A DNA stretch of 64,000 bases from Segetibacter koreensis DSM 18137 (GCF_000374045.1 NZ_KB893322.1:80450-144449), one strand, 5' to 3'; positions 36,601 to 45,173 are shown, counted from the stretch's first letter. Notes: generated from the sequence alone by a model not told the origin. Numbers and translations: made by a program.

Positions 36601-37464
36601 TTGGTTCATCGCTCCACAATACAACTGCTACGATTTCATTTTTCCTGGTTTTTGATGCCTGTTTACTGGTTTGCATTAAGTTTTGTAGAAAATATATATT
36701 TACCAAGGGCAATACTCGTATTTATTATCCTTCACCTGTTGATTTATCCTTCAAGCAATGGTTATAATAGTTTTATGGATAGAGATGCAGGCAGTATAGG
36801 TGGTCTTAAAAAGCCACTGACACCTACAAAGCAATTATTTCTGGCGTCTGTTATTATGGATGTTATTGCGATTGCTTTGTCGTTGTTTATTTCCACATTG
36901 TTTGCTACATGTATTTTTATTTATATTGTCTGTTCACGATTATACAGTTATAGAGGTGTAAGGTTAAAGAAATATCCAATTATAGGATACTTAACCGTGA
37001 TCGTAAACCAGGGAGCGCTTACTTTTTTTATGGTATATCATGGTTCAGATATTTTCCTTACAAATCATATGTCATGGATGGGTTTATTGGCTGCTGCTTT
37101 TTTAATCGGTGGCTTTTATCCTATTACCCAGGTCTACCAGCATGAGGCAGATAAAAAAGATAACGTCACTACTATAAGCATGCTGATGGGGAAAAAAGGA
37201 ACTTTTATTTTTTGCGGAATCATGTATTTGCTGGCGATGCTAATTTTATATTTATACTACAGTGGTCGCGAACTTTATACGCCGTTTATTGTTTTATTAA
37301 TCTTTTTATTACCGGTACTCGTATATTTTATGCAATGGTTTTTGCAGGTGTTGAAAGACGAAAACAAGGCGGATTTTCAGCATACTATGCGGATGAACTG
37401 GATTGCCAGTACATGTACCAGTCTTGCATTTTTAACAATAATCCTTATTCATAAATTTGGCTAA
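36601..37464 (+). CDS. UbiA-family membrane prenyltransferase
   Basis: This 287-residue protein has about eight hydrophobic helices. The first aspartate motif is NGYNSFMDRDAG (N-x-x-x-D-x-D pattern for the Mg-diphosphate). The second is YQHEADKKDN, as in UbiA prenyltransferases that attach an isoprenoid chain to an aromatic or quinone ring. No ATG suits the N-terminus, and the likely start is the TTG at 36601. The next ATG (36655) would remove the first part of helix 1. Its stop overlaps the polyketide synthase start by 8 nt, so it is the first gene of a four-gene operon. The prenyl acceptor may be the polyketide made by the next gene. Confidence 0.82.
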   Translation: MVHRSTIQLLRFHFSWFLMPVYWFALSFVENIYLPRAILVFIILHLLIYPSSNGYNSFMDRDAGSIGGLKKPLTPTKQLFLASVIMDVIAIALSLFISTLFATCIFIYIVCSRLYSYRGVRLKKYPIIGYLTVIVNQGALTFFMVYHGSDIFLTNHMSWMGLLAAAFLIGGFYPITQVYQHEADKKDNVTTISMLMGKKGTFIFCGIMYLLAMLILYLYYSGRELYTPFIVLLIFLLPVLVYFMQWFLQVLKDENKADFQHTMRMNWIASTCTSLAFLTIILIHKFG

Positions 37465-38533
37465 AATAATATCAATAGGAACAGCTTTACCTGAGTATTG
37501 CCATGAGCAAAACGAGATTTTGAAGTTTATGCAAAAGGCGTACGTGCTGGGTGAAAGTGAAGCGCGTAAGCTGGCTTTTCTATATAAACAAAGCGAGATA
37601 CAACAACGATACTCTGTTTTAAATGATTTTACAAAGACGGAAAATGAATGGGATTTTATCATTCCGGATTATAGCCCTTCTCTTGATGACCGAATGCGAC
37701 TGTTTCAGCAATATGCGCCTGAGCTTTCTGTTGCTGCTATACAAAATGCAATTAACGGTTTTATAGATCCGGGTCAAATTACTCACTTAATTACGGTCAG
37801 TTGTACTGGCATGAGCGCTCCTGGTCTTGATTTACAGATTGCAGAAGCATTGCAGCTTAAATCTAATCTTTTCCGTACGTCCGTTAATTTTATGGGTTGC
37901 TATGCTGCCATTCATGCGCTCAAAATGGCGCAGATGATCTGTGATTTTTCGCCAAATGCGAATGTCGTTGTTGTGTGTACTGAACTTTGCACCATTCATT
38001 TTCAACAAGAGTACACACAGGACAATGCCTCCAGCAGTTTGTTGTTTGGTGATGGAAGCGCTGCAGTACTCGTTTCCAATACAGTGACTTCTGGTAATGC
38101 GTTAACGCTAAAAAGTTTCTATTCCGAGATTTGTTACAAAGGCAAGGAAGATATGTCGTGGCAGTTGAGCAGCAGTGGTTTTTTAATGAAGCTTAGCTCC
38201 TATATTCCTCAACTGATACACGAAGATATATCGGAGTTAGTAAGTAAGGCCTTGAAACATTGTGATTTGCTAAAGGATGAAATTACTCACTGGTGTCTTC
38301 ATCCCGGTGGCAAAAAAATACTGGAGGTGATAAAACAACAGCTATCATTAAGTATGGAAGACCTTTCGTGCAGCCGGAAAATTCTTTCAGAATATGGCAA
38401 CATGTCTTCGCCTACAATACTATTTGTATTGAAGGAAATTATGCAAGGTTTGGAAGAAAAACCCGCTAAAATATTCGGTGTTGCATTTGGTCCGGGGCTA
38501 ACAATGGAAACCTTTATTGCCTCAAAAGAATGA
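37457..38533 (+). CDS. Type III polyketide synthase (chalcone/stilbene synthase family)
   Basis: This 358-residue thiolase-fold enzyme has an intact Cys-His-Asn triad: Cys-116 in TVSCTGMSAPG, His-282 in LHPGGKKIL and Asn-315 in EYGNMSSP. FGDGSAAVLVSN and the final GVAFGPGLTMET loop are also typical. Such enzymes condense an acyl starter with malonyl-CoA to alkylresorcinols, alkylpyrones or acylphloroglucinols. The start is a TTG at 37457 that overlaps the upstream UbiA stop by 8 nt, and the stop overlaps the methyltransferase ATG by 4 nt. Together with the following methyltransferase and FAD oxidoreductase it recalls the Streptomyces srsABC alkylresorcinol pathway. Confidence 0.92.
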   Translation: MAKIISIGTALPEYCHEQNEILKFMQKAYVLGESEARKLAFLYKQSEIQQRYSVLNDFTKTENEWDFIIPDYSPSLDDRMRLFQQYAPELSVAAIQNAINGFIDPGQITHLITVSCTGMSAPGLDLQIAEALQLKSNLFRTSVNFMGCYAAIHALKMAQMICDFSPNANVVVVCTELCTIHFQQEYTQDNASSSLLFGDGSAAVLVSNTVTSGNALTLKSFYSEICYKGKEDMSWQLSSSGFLMKLSSYIPQLIHEDISELVSKALKHCDLLKDEITHWCLHPGGKKILEVIKQQLSLSMEDLSCSRKILSEYGNMSSPTILFVLKEIMQGLEEKPAKIFGVAFGPGLTMETFIASKE

Positions 38534-39228
38534 CTTTTTCACGGAGGTCATATCAAAAAGAATTGCTCGACCAGGACGAAATTCCATTTGCTGATATTCA
38601 GCAGAATATGAAGGAACTGGATTTTATTAATACATGGCTCGGTGGTCATGCCATAACTGTTGCTGCTTTTAAACTTTTATCCCGTGGAAAAAAGGAAATT
38701 TCTGTTTGTGAAATAGGCTGTGGAGGAGGTGACAATCTGGTAGCAATATACAATTGGTGCCAGAAAAAACATATTCAACTTTTAATCACCGGCATCGATA
38801 TAAAAGAAGAATGTATCGATTATGCAAAAAGCCGTAAAACTCTTTCTTCAACGACATGGATAACAAATGATTATAAAAAAGTGCTTTTCGACACCAAGCC
38901 CGACATCATATTCTCAAGCTTGTTTTGCCATCATTTTGCTGATGAGGAGCTAATATTACAAATTAACTGGATGAAACAGAATAGTAAAATCGGCTTTTTT
39001 ATAAATGATTTGCATCGAAACTTCCTCGCATATCATTCTATTAAATTGTTAACCCGGCTTTTTTCAAAATCTTATCTTGTAAAAAGTGATGCACCTTTAA
39101 GTGTTGCAAGAGGATTTAAGAGGAATGAATTGAAGAGGTTATGCAGTGAAGCAAGGACAGGCAAGGCTACAGTGACGTGGAAATGGGCTTTTCGTTACCT
39201 TATAATGTATGAACATGAAGGAGCATAA
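38530..39228 (+). CDS. SAM-dependent methyltransferase of the polyketide operon
   Basis: This 232-residue class I methyltransferase has motif I VCEIGCGGGDNLVAIY, an acidic strand-2 end (ITGIDIKEECIDYA) and a DIIFSSLFCHHF strand 4. The RGFKRNELKRL region near the C-terminus is common in methyltransferases paired with type III PKS genes. It probably methylates a hydroxyl or ring carbon of the polyketide. It starts 4 nt before the PKS stop (ATGA) and overlaps the next gene by up to 20 nt, so all four genes are translationally coupled. Confidence 0.85.
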   Translation: MTFSRRSYQKELLDQDEIPFADIQQNMKELDFINTWLGGHAITVAAFKLLSRGKKEISVCEIGCGGGDNLVAIYNWCQKKHIQLLITGIDIKEECIDYAKSRKTLSSTTWITNDYKKVLFDTKPDIIFSSLFCHHFADEELILQINWMKQNSKIGFFINDLHRNFLAYHSIKLLTRLFSKSYLVKSDAPLSVARGFKRNELKRLCSEARTGKATVTWKWAFRYLIMYEHEGA

Positions 39229-40354
39229 GCGATATGATATTGCCATAATTGGCGGTGGACTTGCCGGCCTATGTCTCGCTATTCAATGCGTTGAAAAGCA
39301 CTATAACGTAATACTTTTCGAGAAGGAAGAATATCCTTTTCATAAAGTATGCGGCGAATACATAAGCCTTGAAAGCTGGGATTTCCTGCAAACATTAGGG
39401 GTTCCATTACCTGAGTTAAATTTACCTATTATAAAAACCCTGCAAGTAACAGACGCTAAGGGTGAAGCTTATACTTTTAATCTTCCGCTTGGGGGATTTG
39501 GTGTCAGCCGCTTTTCTTTGGATAGTTTACTCTATCATATTGCTTTAACTAAAGGAGTCGAGATTTGCACAAACAGCAAAGTAAATAGTATTGAGTATAA
39601 CAACGAGGAATTTACAATTTGCAGCTTAAAAAAAACAGTAAGGGCTAAAGTTGCGGCTGGCACTTTTGGAAAACGAAGTAATCTTGATATTAAATGGAAC
39701 AGAACTTTTACAAGGCAAAAGCCTAATTCCTTAAATAATTATATCGGTATAAAATACCACGTTCGTTATAACCATCCTACAGATCATATTTATTTGCACA
39801 ACTTTTATAAGGGCTACTGTGGAATCTCGAAGATTGAAGAAGATAAAAGTTGTCTTTGCTATCTAACTACAGCGCAAAACCTAAAAAATTGTGGAAACTC
39901 TGTTTCGGAAATGGAACGTCAGGTCTTATATAAAAATCCATTGCTTAAAGAAATTTTTGATTCGGCTGAATTTTTATACGAAGAGCCTCTTGCCATTTCT
40001 CAAATAAGTTTTGATAAAAAATTGCAGGTTGAAAATCACGTATTAATGCTGGGAGACGCAGCGGGAATGATAAGTCCGTTGTGTGGAAACGGAATGAGTA
40101 TGGCAATGCATTCAGCAAAATTAGCTTTTGAAAAAATACACCTCTTTCTTATAAATAGCATTTCTAGGAGGCAGATGGAAAAAGATTACAGTGAAACCTG
40201 GAAAAGACATTTTTTCAAAAGATTGTGGATGGGAAGAAATGTACAAAAGCTTTTTGGTGGAGAAGTTTCTACGTCACTTTTTCTTAAATCCATGCATTCG
40301 TTTCCTCTTTTATCATCGTTGGTCATACGTTCAACTCACGGTCAGCCATTTTGA
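39209..40354 (+). CDS. FAD-dependent oxidoreductase/hydroxylase (GGR-like)
   Basis: This 381-residue flavoprotein has an N-terminal GGGLAGLCLAIQC dinucleotide-binding motif, a VCGEYISLES loop and the second FAD motif MLGDAAGMISPLCGNGMSM. This fits the geranylgeranyl-reductase/aromatic-hydroxylase superfamily. In the comparable srs pathway a flavoprotein hydroxylates alkylresorcinols to quinol/quinone products, so ring hydroxylation is a plausible role. A reductase acting on the prenyl chain is the alternative. ATGs at 39209 and 39215 both lie inside the end of the methyltransferase gene. It is the last gene of the operon, 34 nt before a terminator. Confidence 0.85.
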   Translation: MNMKEHKRYDIAIIGGGLAGLCLAIQCVEKHYNVILFEKEEYPFHKVCGEYISLESWDFLQTLGVPLPELNLPIIKTLQVTDAKGEAYTFNLPLGGFGVSRFSLDSLLYHIALTKGVEICTNSKVNSIEYNNEEFTICSLKKTVRAKVAAGTFGKRSNLDIKWNRTFTRQKPNSLNNYIGIKYHVRYNHPTDHIYLHNFYKGYCGISKIEEDKSCLCYLTTAQNLKNCGNSVSEMERQVLYKNPLLKEIFDSAEFLYEEPLAISQISFDKKLQVENHVLMLGDAAGMISPLCGNGMSMAMHSAKLAFEKIHLFLINSISRRQMEKDYSETWKRHFFKRLWMGRNVQKLFGGEVSTSLFLKSMHSFPLLSSLVIRSTHGQPF

Positions 40355-40381
40355 CTAAACATAAATCATTCACTTGTCATA

Positions 40382-40417
40382 AATAAAAAAGCTGCCCGAT
40401 CATATAAATCAGGCAGC
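40382..40417. terminator. Bidirectional terminator between convergent genes
   Basis: AGCTGCC at 40389-40395 pairs with GGCAGCT at 40411-40417, extended by GAT/ATC across one mismatch. On the minus strand it is followed by TTTTTTATTT, which suits the gene at 40437-40820. On the plus strand the tail is weaker (CTCTTACTC). Confidence 0.7.
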
Positions 40418-40436
40418 TCTTACTCCTAAAACAAAA

Positions 40437-40820
40437 CTACATTACCGGAATTTTCTTCTTTGTATCATCTGGATCATCTCCTATCTCAATTTCTGTAAAA
40501 GGATCGTCGTCATCACTGTCATCATCTTCATCGCTGTCATCATCATCCTCATCACTCATAATGGTGCTGTTGAGCATTGTCATCCCCTTTCCATTCTGTA
40601 CAGGGCTTTCATTTGCGACCTTTGTGTTATTATTTGCCTCCTCAATGTACTCTTGCTCATCATCTGCTTTTTCGTATGGTCTTTCTTCTTCATGCTCTAC
40701 CACGCCTTCTCCATCCTGTACCTGGCTATCTCCGGTAGTTTTGCTATTGCTCTTTCCATCAGTTGAAGAAGTTTTAGTATCTTCTGAACTATTCGTATCT
40801 ACGTTATATGATTCTTCCAT
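40437..40820 (-). CDS. Highly acidic low-complexity protein
   Basis: This 127-residue protein is extremely acidic, with a long Asp/Glu/Ser run (DEDDDDSDEDDDSDDDD, residues about 90-106). A short motif occurs twice (SQVQDGEGVV and SPVQNGKGMT). No signal peptide, membrane helix or known domain is visible, so it is probably cytosolic and disordered. It has its own terminator. Its function is unknown. A cation- or basic-protein-binding role would fit the charge but is only inference. Confidence 0.65.
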   Translation of the reverse strand: MEESYNVDTNSSEDTKTSSTDGKSNSKTTGDSQVQDGEGVVEHEEERPYEKADDEQEYIEEANNNTKVANESPVQNGKGMTMLNSTIMSDEDDDDSDEDDDSDDDDPFTEIEIGDDPDDTKKKIPVM

Positions 40821-40886
40821 AAAGAATTTTTAAGAATTAATAGTATTAATGCAACTAAAAAACTATACCTCCATCTTAAATTCTGC

Positions 40887-41237
40887 TTATTTCAAAAACT
40901 TATCTATTTGCGAGATAGATATGGGCTTTTCCACTACATCAATTTTTGTATCACAACTGCTATAATCAGGTTTATTTCCAATCTTATTAGCACTTATCAA
41001 GAACAAGTGAACTCCAGGAGCGGCGTCGATAATATTTTTAGCAGCAGGCCAACCTAAACCGTCAGGAAGATTGTTGTCAAGTATCACTATATCGGGCAAA
41101 TAATCATGCACAAGCAGTAATCCATCCTGCAGGGTGTGTGAAATACTAACATCGCAATTTTTTTTGGATAAATAGAATTGCATTAGTAAACAAAAATCGA
41201 CCTCATCATCTATTATTAATACTTTCTTCTTACCCAT
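40887..41237 (-). CDS. Single-domain response regulator (receiver only)
   Basis: This 116-residue CheY-like protein has the acidic pair in IIDDEVDF, phospho-acceptor Asp-54 in VILDNNLPDG, a Ser/Thr switch position in FLISANK, and the conserved Lys in VVEKPISIS. There is no output domain. It may relay phosphate or act by binding a partner. The nearest histidine kinase genes are at 43563-44990 and 48292-49740, neither adjacent, so the cognate kinase is unknown. Confidence 0.88.
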   Translation of the reverse strand: MGKKKVLIIDDEVDFCLLMQFYLSKKNCDVSISHTLQDGLLLVHDYLPDIVILDNNLPDGLGWPAAKNIIDAAPGVHLFLISANKIGNKPDYSSCDTKIDVVEKPISISQIDKFLK

Positions 41238-41583
41238 AAATTTTAAAGTGAAAAAATACTGCCAATCGTTTTACGAAAACATTTTCAAAAAATGATCATA
41301 CTTGTAGAAACAATTTCACAACGCTGGATAAAAGTTAATAAAAATATGTACAAAAATTCACGCAATCTGCGCATTGTGTGTGCGTGACTAGTTTTTCAAA
41401 GTTGAATTTGAAAAATTGTTTTTTTAATAATAAAAGTAAAAAACGAACCTGTCTTTCCTCTAAGCTTTTTACAGAAAAAACACAAGTAAAACCTTTCAAA
41501 AATATTGATTTTCATTGTAATAGGAACAATAAAATGATAAAGTCGGCATTGATATTGCTTAATACTTGAAAAATCGAATTAGT
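41238..41583. other. Intergenic region, 346 bp, divergent promoters expected
   Basis: This region lies between the divergent response regulator and outer-membrane barrel genes. A 9-bp inverted repeat (TTTTTCAAA, GTTGAA, TTTGAAAAA at 41392-41415) could be an operator, but its A/T content weakens the case. No other structure or gene was seen. Confidence 0.4.
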
Positions 41584-42168
41584 ATGAAAAAGTTATTATT
41601 AGCAGTTATTATTTGCAGTAGTTTTTGTTTTACAGCTATGGCACAAAGCAAATTCTCATTGGGTCCCAACGCAGGGTTTGGCCATACATGGGTCTCCAAT
41701 TCTAACAACGCAAAATTTAAATTAGCTGCAAATGCGGGTGTAGCAATGGTATATAGTGCTACCGAACATTTTGGTATTGGGTTAGATGCGAAGTACTCAT
41801 ATGAAGGTGTGAAAACAGGCTCAGGCGCAGCTAACGCTCTCGACCTTAATTATTTTAGATTTCCACTAAAAGCTATATATTTTTTCAATAATTATGGAAA
41901 TCAATTCAGACCAAAGATTTTTGCAGGTCCTTCATTTGGCTTTTTGTCATCTGCAAAGACAAATGGTGTAAATGTCAAAAGCCTGTATAATTCATCAGAC
42001 GTTGGTATAACCGCCGGTGCAGGTTTTAACTATCGGTTGGTTAAGAACAGCTGGTTTACTGCCGATATTAATTATTTACATGGGCTTTCAGATGTTACTA
42101 AAGACGCCTCTATAAAAAACCATAACAGAAACTTACAATTGAACGTAGGGGTAAACTTCGGATTATAA
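41584..42168 (+). CDS. Outer-membrane beta-barrel protein (PorT-like)
   Basis: This 194-residue protein starts at ATG 41584 with a clear signal peptide (MKKLLLAVIICSSFCFTAMA, cleavage before QSKFSLG). The longer TTG frame at 41566 adds six residues before it. The mature part alternates hydrophobic and polar residues in strands (GPNAGFGHTWV, LDAKYSYEG, KAIYFF, PKIFAGPSFGFL) and ends in LNVGVNFGL, a terminal strand typical of outer-membrane barrels. It probably belongs to the porin-family barrels common in Bacteroidota. Its cargo or role is unknown. A terminator follows. Confidence 0.82.
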   Translation: MKKLLLAVIICSSFCFTAMAQSKFSLGPNAGFGHTWVSNSNNAKFKLAANAGVAMVYSATEHFGIGLDAKYSYEGVKTGSGAANALDLNYFRFPLKAIYFFNNYGNQFRPKIFAGPSFGFLSSAKTNGVNVKSLYNSSDVGITAGAGFNYRLVKNSWFTADINYLHGLSDVTKDASIKNHNRNLQLNVGVNFGL

Positions 42169-42186
42169 ACTATTTTAAATAATTGT

Positions 42187-42211
42187 ATTGCCCCTACCGG
42201 GGCAATTTTTA
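42187..42211 (+). terminator. Rho-independent terminator
   Basis: The perfect 8-bp stem ATTGCCCC/GGGGCAAT with a TACC loop is followed by TTTTA. It lies 19 nt after the outer-membrane barrel gene. Confidence 0.85.
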
Positions 42212-42234
42212 TTAATTCAATAAATATACTTATC

Positions 42235-42921
42235 ATGAAAAAGATAAATGTAGTGCACTTCATAGTTTTTCTTGTATTTGCCGGCTTACTGGTCTCAGGT
42301 TGTAAAAGCATGAATAAGACACAAAAAGGTGCAGTTATAGGTGCAGCAGGTGGTGCAGCCGTTGGTGCAGGTGTGGGTAAAGCTGCACATAACACGGCCT
42401 TAGGAGCAATAATAGGCGCTGCAGTAGGAGGTGTTACCGGCGGCATTATTGGTAAACAAATGGATAAACAAGCTACAGAAATAGCCCAAATTCCGGGGGC
42501 GGAAGTAAAACGTGTGGGAGAAGGTATTAATGTAACTTTTGAATCAGGAGTTTTATTTGATGTAGACCAGTCGACAATCAGCACAACTGCGCAATCAAAA
42601 ATTAAAAATCTTGCTGAAGTTTTTAAAAAATACCCTGATTCTTATATTTTGATTGAAGGTCATACCGATGCTTCTGGTTCTGCTGAGCACAATATGGAAT
42701 TATCTGAAAAAAGGGCAAAAGCTGTTGCCGATTATCTTGAAACCCAAAATGTGGCAGCAGAAAGAATAAAAACTGCGTGGTACGGAGAAACACAACCGAA
42801 ATTTCCCAATGATACAGAAGCAAACAAGGCTCAGAACAGAAGAGTTGAATTTGCTATTTACGCGAATGAAAATTTAATTGAAAAGGCGAAGAAGCAAGGT
42901 GCGGGTGCAGGGTCCCAGTAA
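42235..42921 (+). CDS. OmpA-family lipoprotein with glycine zipper
   Basis: This 228-residue protein has a lipoprotein signal with lipobox LVSGC (Cys-22). A glycine/alanine zipper follows (GAVIGAAGGAAVGAGVG and further GAxxG units, about residues 33-80). A C-terminal OmpA peptidoglycan-binding domain completes it (FDVDQSTIS, IEGHTDASGSAEHNMELSE, KRAKAVADYL, NRRVEFAI). It should tether the outer membrane to the cell wall. Glycine-zipper OmpA lipoproteins are often linked to envelope stress. It has its own terminator. Confidence 0.92.
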   Translation: MKKINVVHFIVFLVFAGLLVSGCKSMNKTQKGAVIGAAGGAAVGAGVGKAAHNTALGAIIGAAVGGVTGGIIGKQMDKQATEIAQIPGAEVKRVGEGINVTFESGVLFDVDQSTISTTAQSKIKNLAEVFKKYPDSYILIEGHTDASGSAEHNMELSEKRAKAVADYLETQNVAAERIKTAWYGETQPKFPNDTEANKAQNRRVEFAIYANENLIEKAKKQGAGAGSQ

Positions 42922-42938
42922 CGATGAAACTTATAAAA

Positions 42939-42968
42939 AAACTGCTTTAAAGAAAGCGGTTTTTTTAT
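42939..42968 (+). terminator. Rho-independent terminator
   Basis: AAACTGCTTT pairs with AAAGCGGTTT (one G-T pair, loop AAAG), followed by TTTTTTATTT. It lies 18 nt after the OmpA-family gene. Confidence 0.8.
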
Positions 42969-42990
42969 TTTCTGTGTATCAGACCATCAA

Positions 42991-43036
42991 GATATATAAA
43001 AAAAGTGCAGCATAATCTGCACTTTTTTTATATATC
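42991..43036. terminator. Perfect 20-bp inverted repeat, bidirectional terminator
   Basis: The sequence at 42991-43010 is the exact reverse complement of 43017-43036, with a 6-nt loop (CATAAT). The G/C-rich top (AGTGCAG/CTGCACT) and A/T base give a terminator with a T run in either direction. It lies 17 nt beyond the stop of the minus-strand DUF1328 gene and just after the OmpA terminator. Confidence 0.8.
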
Positions 43037-43052
43037 TTTTTTACTTTACTTA

Positions 43053-43217
43053 TTAATCTATAGTTTTTCTTCCCGAAATAAGAGAAAGAAGAAACAATAC
43101 GATAAAAATAAAGAATAGTACTTTTGCAATGCCTGCAGCGCCGGCAGCAATTCCGCCAAAGCCAAAAACAGCCGCTATAATGGCGATGATTAAAAAGGTG
43201 ATTGTCCAGCGTAACAT
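43053..43217 (-). CDS. DUF1328 family small membrane protein (YtjA-like)
   Basis: This 54-residue protein ([19 protein letters not shown], then [19 protein letters not shown], then [16 protein letters not shown]) matches the DUF1328 pattern of two hydrophobic helices around a [11 protein letters not shown] turn. It is an inner-membrane protein, frequently stress-induced, of unknown activity. It begins with ATG at 43215-43217 and stops at 43053. The perfect inverted repeat immediately downstream serves as its terminator. Confidence 0.88.
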   Translation of the reverse strand: MLRWTITFLIIAIIAAVFGFGGIAAGAAGIAKVLFFIFIVLFLLSLISGRKTID

Positions 43218-43389
43218 AAAATAATTTTTTAGGTTTTTTAAATGTTATTTCTACCATTCTCATTAGTAAAATAATCATACCATTTTCTCTCACTGTTAGT
43301 GAAACCTTTTCTACATTCCTCAATAAGATTGCTTCCACGTATCATCAGGTATAATATTTTATTTATTAGCCATATTACAAGTAATACCT

Positions 43390-43542
43390 ATGAAAGCATC
43401 TGGAAGATTTTTAAAAAATGCGTTAGAATGTATGACTCAGTGTGTACTGTTGCCGGGGGTAGAATTACATTTTGAAGACGTTATACTTTTCTATAGTAAA
43501 AATATAGGAGTAATAATCAGAAAACACAAAAGAGTTAAATAA
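43390..43542 (+). CDS. Possible 50-residue protein, unrecognised
   Basis: An ATG-started frame of 51 codons begins MKASGRFLKNALECMTQ and ends in a basic tail (VIIRKHKRVK). No family was recognised, and it stops 20 nt before the convergent histidine kinase gene ends. It is included because the 43218-43562 gap otherwise contains nothing. Chance occurrence cannot be excluded. Confidence 0.25.
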   Translation: MKASGRFLKNALECMTQCVLLPGVELHFEDVILFYSKNIGVIIRKHKRVK

Positions 43543-43562
43543 TATTAACCTATCATTTGTCT

Positions 43563-44990
43563 TTATCTACTGCTATCAGCAGGAAAGTAAAGATTAAATG
43601 TAGCACCGATTCCTGCTTCTCCTTTTGCAGTAATAAATCCGTTGTGATTTAGCATCACTTTTTTACAGATCGCCAGTCCTATTCCTTTTCCGGCAGGGAA
43701 AGAATTATTGGCGTGGAGCCTTTTAAATATAACAAACACTTTTTTATTGAACTCTTTTTCAAAGCCCATTCCGTTGTCGCTTACTGTTATTTTAGTAAAA
43801 AAACTTGAAGAATTAATTTCTTCGCCCGAAACTTTTGAAGCAATCACATTTATAACAGGAGAAACACCGGGTTTTGAAAATTTTAAAGAATTATCAAGCA
43901 AATTGTAAAATAGGACAAAAAGTTGTTTAAAATGACCGCTTACTACCGGCAATTCTTCCACTTTTATCGTCGCTTTTTTTTGTTGTATTACCCCGTCTAA
44001 TTCTTGCCTCACTTCATCAAAACATTTTTGAAGATCAACCAGCGTTACTTCTTCTTCATTTTTTGTTACATGCGTGTAATTTAAAAGATCGTTCAAAAGT
44101 TCCTGCATTCTTTGCGAGGAAGATGAAATTTTGTCTACAATTATTTGACCTTCTTCTTGCAAAACTCCTTTATATTGTATTATCAATTTGTCAGTAAAAG
44201 TTCTTATTTTTCTTAACGGCTCCTGTAAATCGTGAGACGCTACAAAAGCGATTTGTTCTAACTCAGCATTTGTGACATTTAGCTGGTTTATTTTCTGCTC
44301 TAGTATTCTTTGATGAATTCTTCTTCTTTTAAAATCTTTAATGATGACTAAAAAAGAAATTGCCTGGAACAGGCACGAAACCAAAAGTATAAGCGCCAGA
44401 TTTTTAGGTGCTGCTACTTCGACAATACTTTTCTGTTTCCTTCTTTTCTGCAGCAGGTTTGACTCCACATTATCCATTTGCTGCGACAACTTCATAAACT
44501 GCTGCATTATCTTATTACCCCTTTCCCGGTATTTAAGAAATAAATTAAGCTGGCCATTTGAAGCATAATCGATTGTTGCATATAACATCTGGTATCGTAA
44601 AGAAACTGTTTCCTTTAGCTTCTTTACTAAAACTTGTTGTTCCTGGTTGTCTTTTGTAAGTAGTCTTAAAGAGTCTATCTTTTCAAAGATGGTTATTTGA
44701 GTTTTAGAAAGCGGCTTTAATAACAAAGTATCTTCTGTAAGCAAAAAAACCTGTTGGCTGTTCTCTGCTTCAATTAAATCTGATTGTACCTTTAATAGCT
44801 GGTTTTTTACCTCGTAAGTATGTTCAACAGATGAATTACTTTTTATGATAGAAGTAAACTTTTGTAGTAAAGAGAGAGAAATTGTGATAATGACAGCAAA
44901 AGATAACCCAAAAGCGATATAAATAAATAAAAGGCGGTTTTTCAAAGTTGGAGCTTTACTACAAAGAAAAATAAAAAAATATCTTTTCAT
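43563..44990 (-). CDS. Membrane sensor histidine kinase with CHASE3-like domain
   Basis: This 475-residue kinase has two membrane helices (about 20-42 and 197-217) that bracket a helical periplasmic region resembling CHASE3 (AENSQQVFLLTEDTLLL). A coiled linker follows. The HisKA domain has phospho-acceptor His-253 in ASHDLQEPLRKI, and the HATPase has an N box (YNLLDNSLKFS), DNGMGF and GKGIGLAICK. The SHDLQEPLR type H box is shared with phytochrome-like kinases. No response regulator is adjacent, and the receiver-only protein at 40887-41237 is a possible partner. Confidence 0.9.
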   Translation of the reverse strand: MKRYFFIFLCSKAPTLKNRLLFIYIAFGLSFAVIITISLSLLQKFTSIIKSNSSVEHTYEVKNQLLKVQSDLIEAENSQQVFLLTEDTLLLKPLSKTQITIFEKIDSLRLLTKDNQEQQVLVKKLKETVSLRYQMLYATIDYASNGQLNLFLKYRERGNKIMQQFMKLSQQMDNVESNLLQKRRKQKSIVEVAAPKNLALILLVSCLFQAISFLVIIKDFKRRRIHQRILEQKINQLNVTNAELEQIAFVASHDLQEPLRKIRTFTDKLIIQYKGVLQEEGQIIVDKISSSSQRMQELLNDLLNYTHVTKNEEEVTLVDLQKCFDEVRQELDGVIQQKKATIKVEELPVVSGHFKQLFVLFYNLLDNSLKFSKPGVSPVINVIASKVSGEEINSSSFFTKITVSDNGMGFEKEFNKKVFVIFKRLHANNSFPAGKGIGLAICKKVMLNHNGFITAKGEAGIGATFNLYFPADSSR

Positions 44991-45173
44991 GTGGAAACTT
45001 TTCTACAGTAGTGCTTTTATTTAAAATATTATTTTTGTGCTTGTTATAAATAATACCTTTACTTAATATACAACGGTCTATAACCTAAATATTTATGGTT
45101 TTTTTACACATTTTTCAAGTTTGGTGTTGTATTGGATTCTATTATTTCGAAACATAAACTACAGATAATCAAT

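Noticed and set aside
41392..41415. A/T-rich inverted repeat TTTTTCAAA/TTTGAAAAA as operator
   Set aside because: Possible, but chance palindromes are common in such A/T-rich leaders; noted only in the gap entry.
42072..42584. Minus-strand 170-codon frame
   Set aside because: Antisense shadow of the outer-membrane barrel and OmpA genes; its Pro/Ala-rich translation mirrors the glycine zipper.
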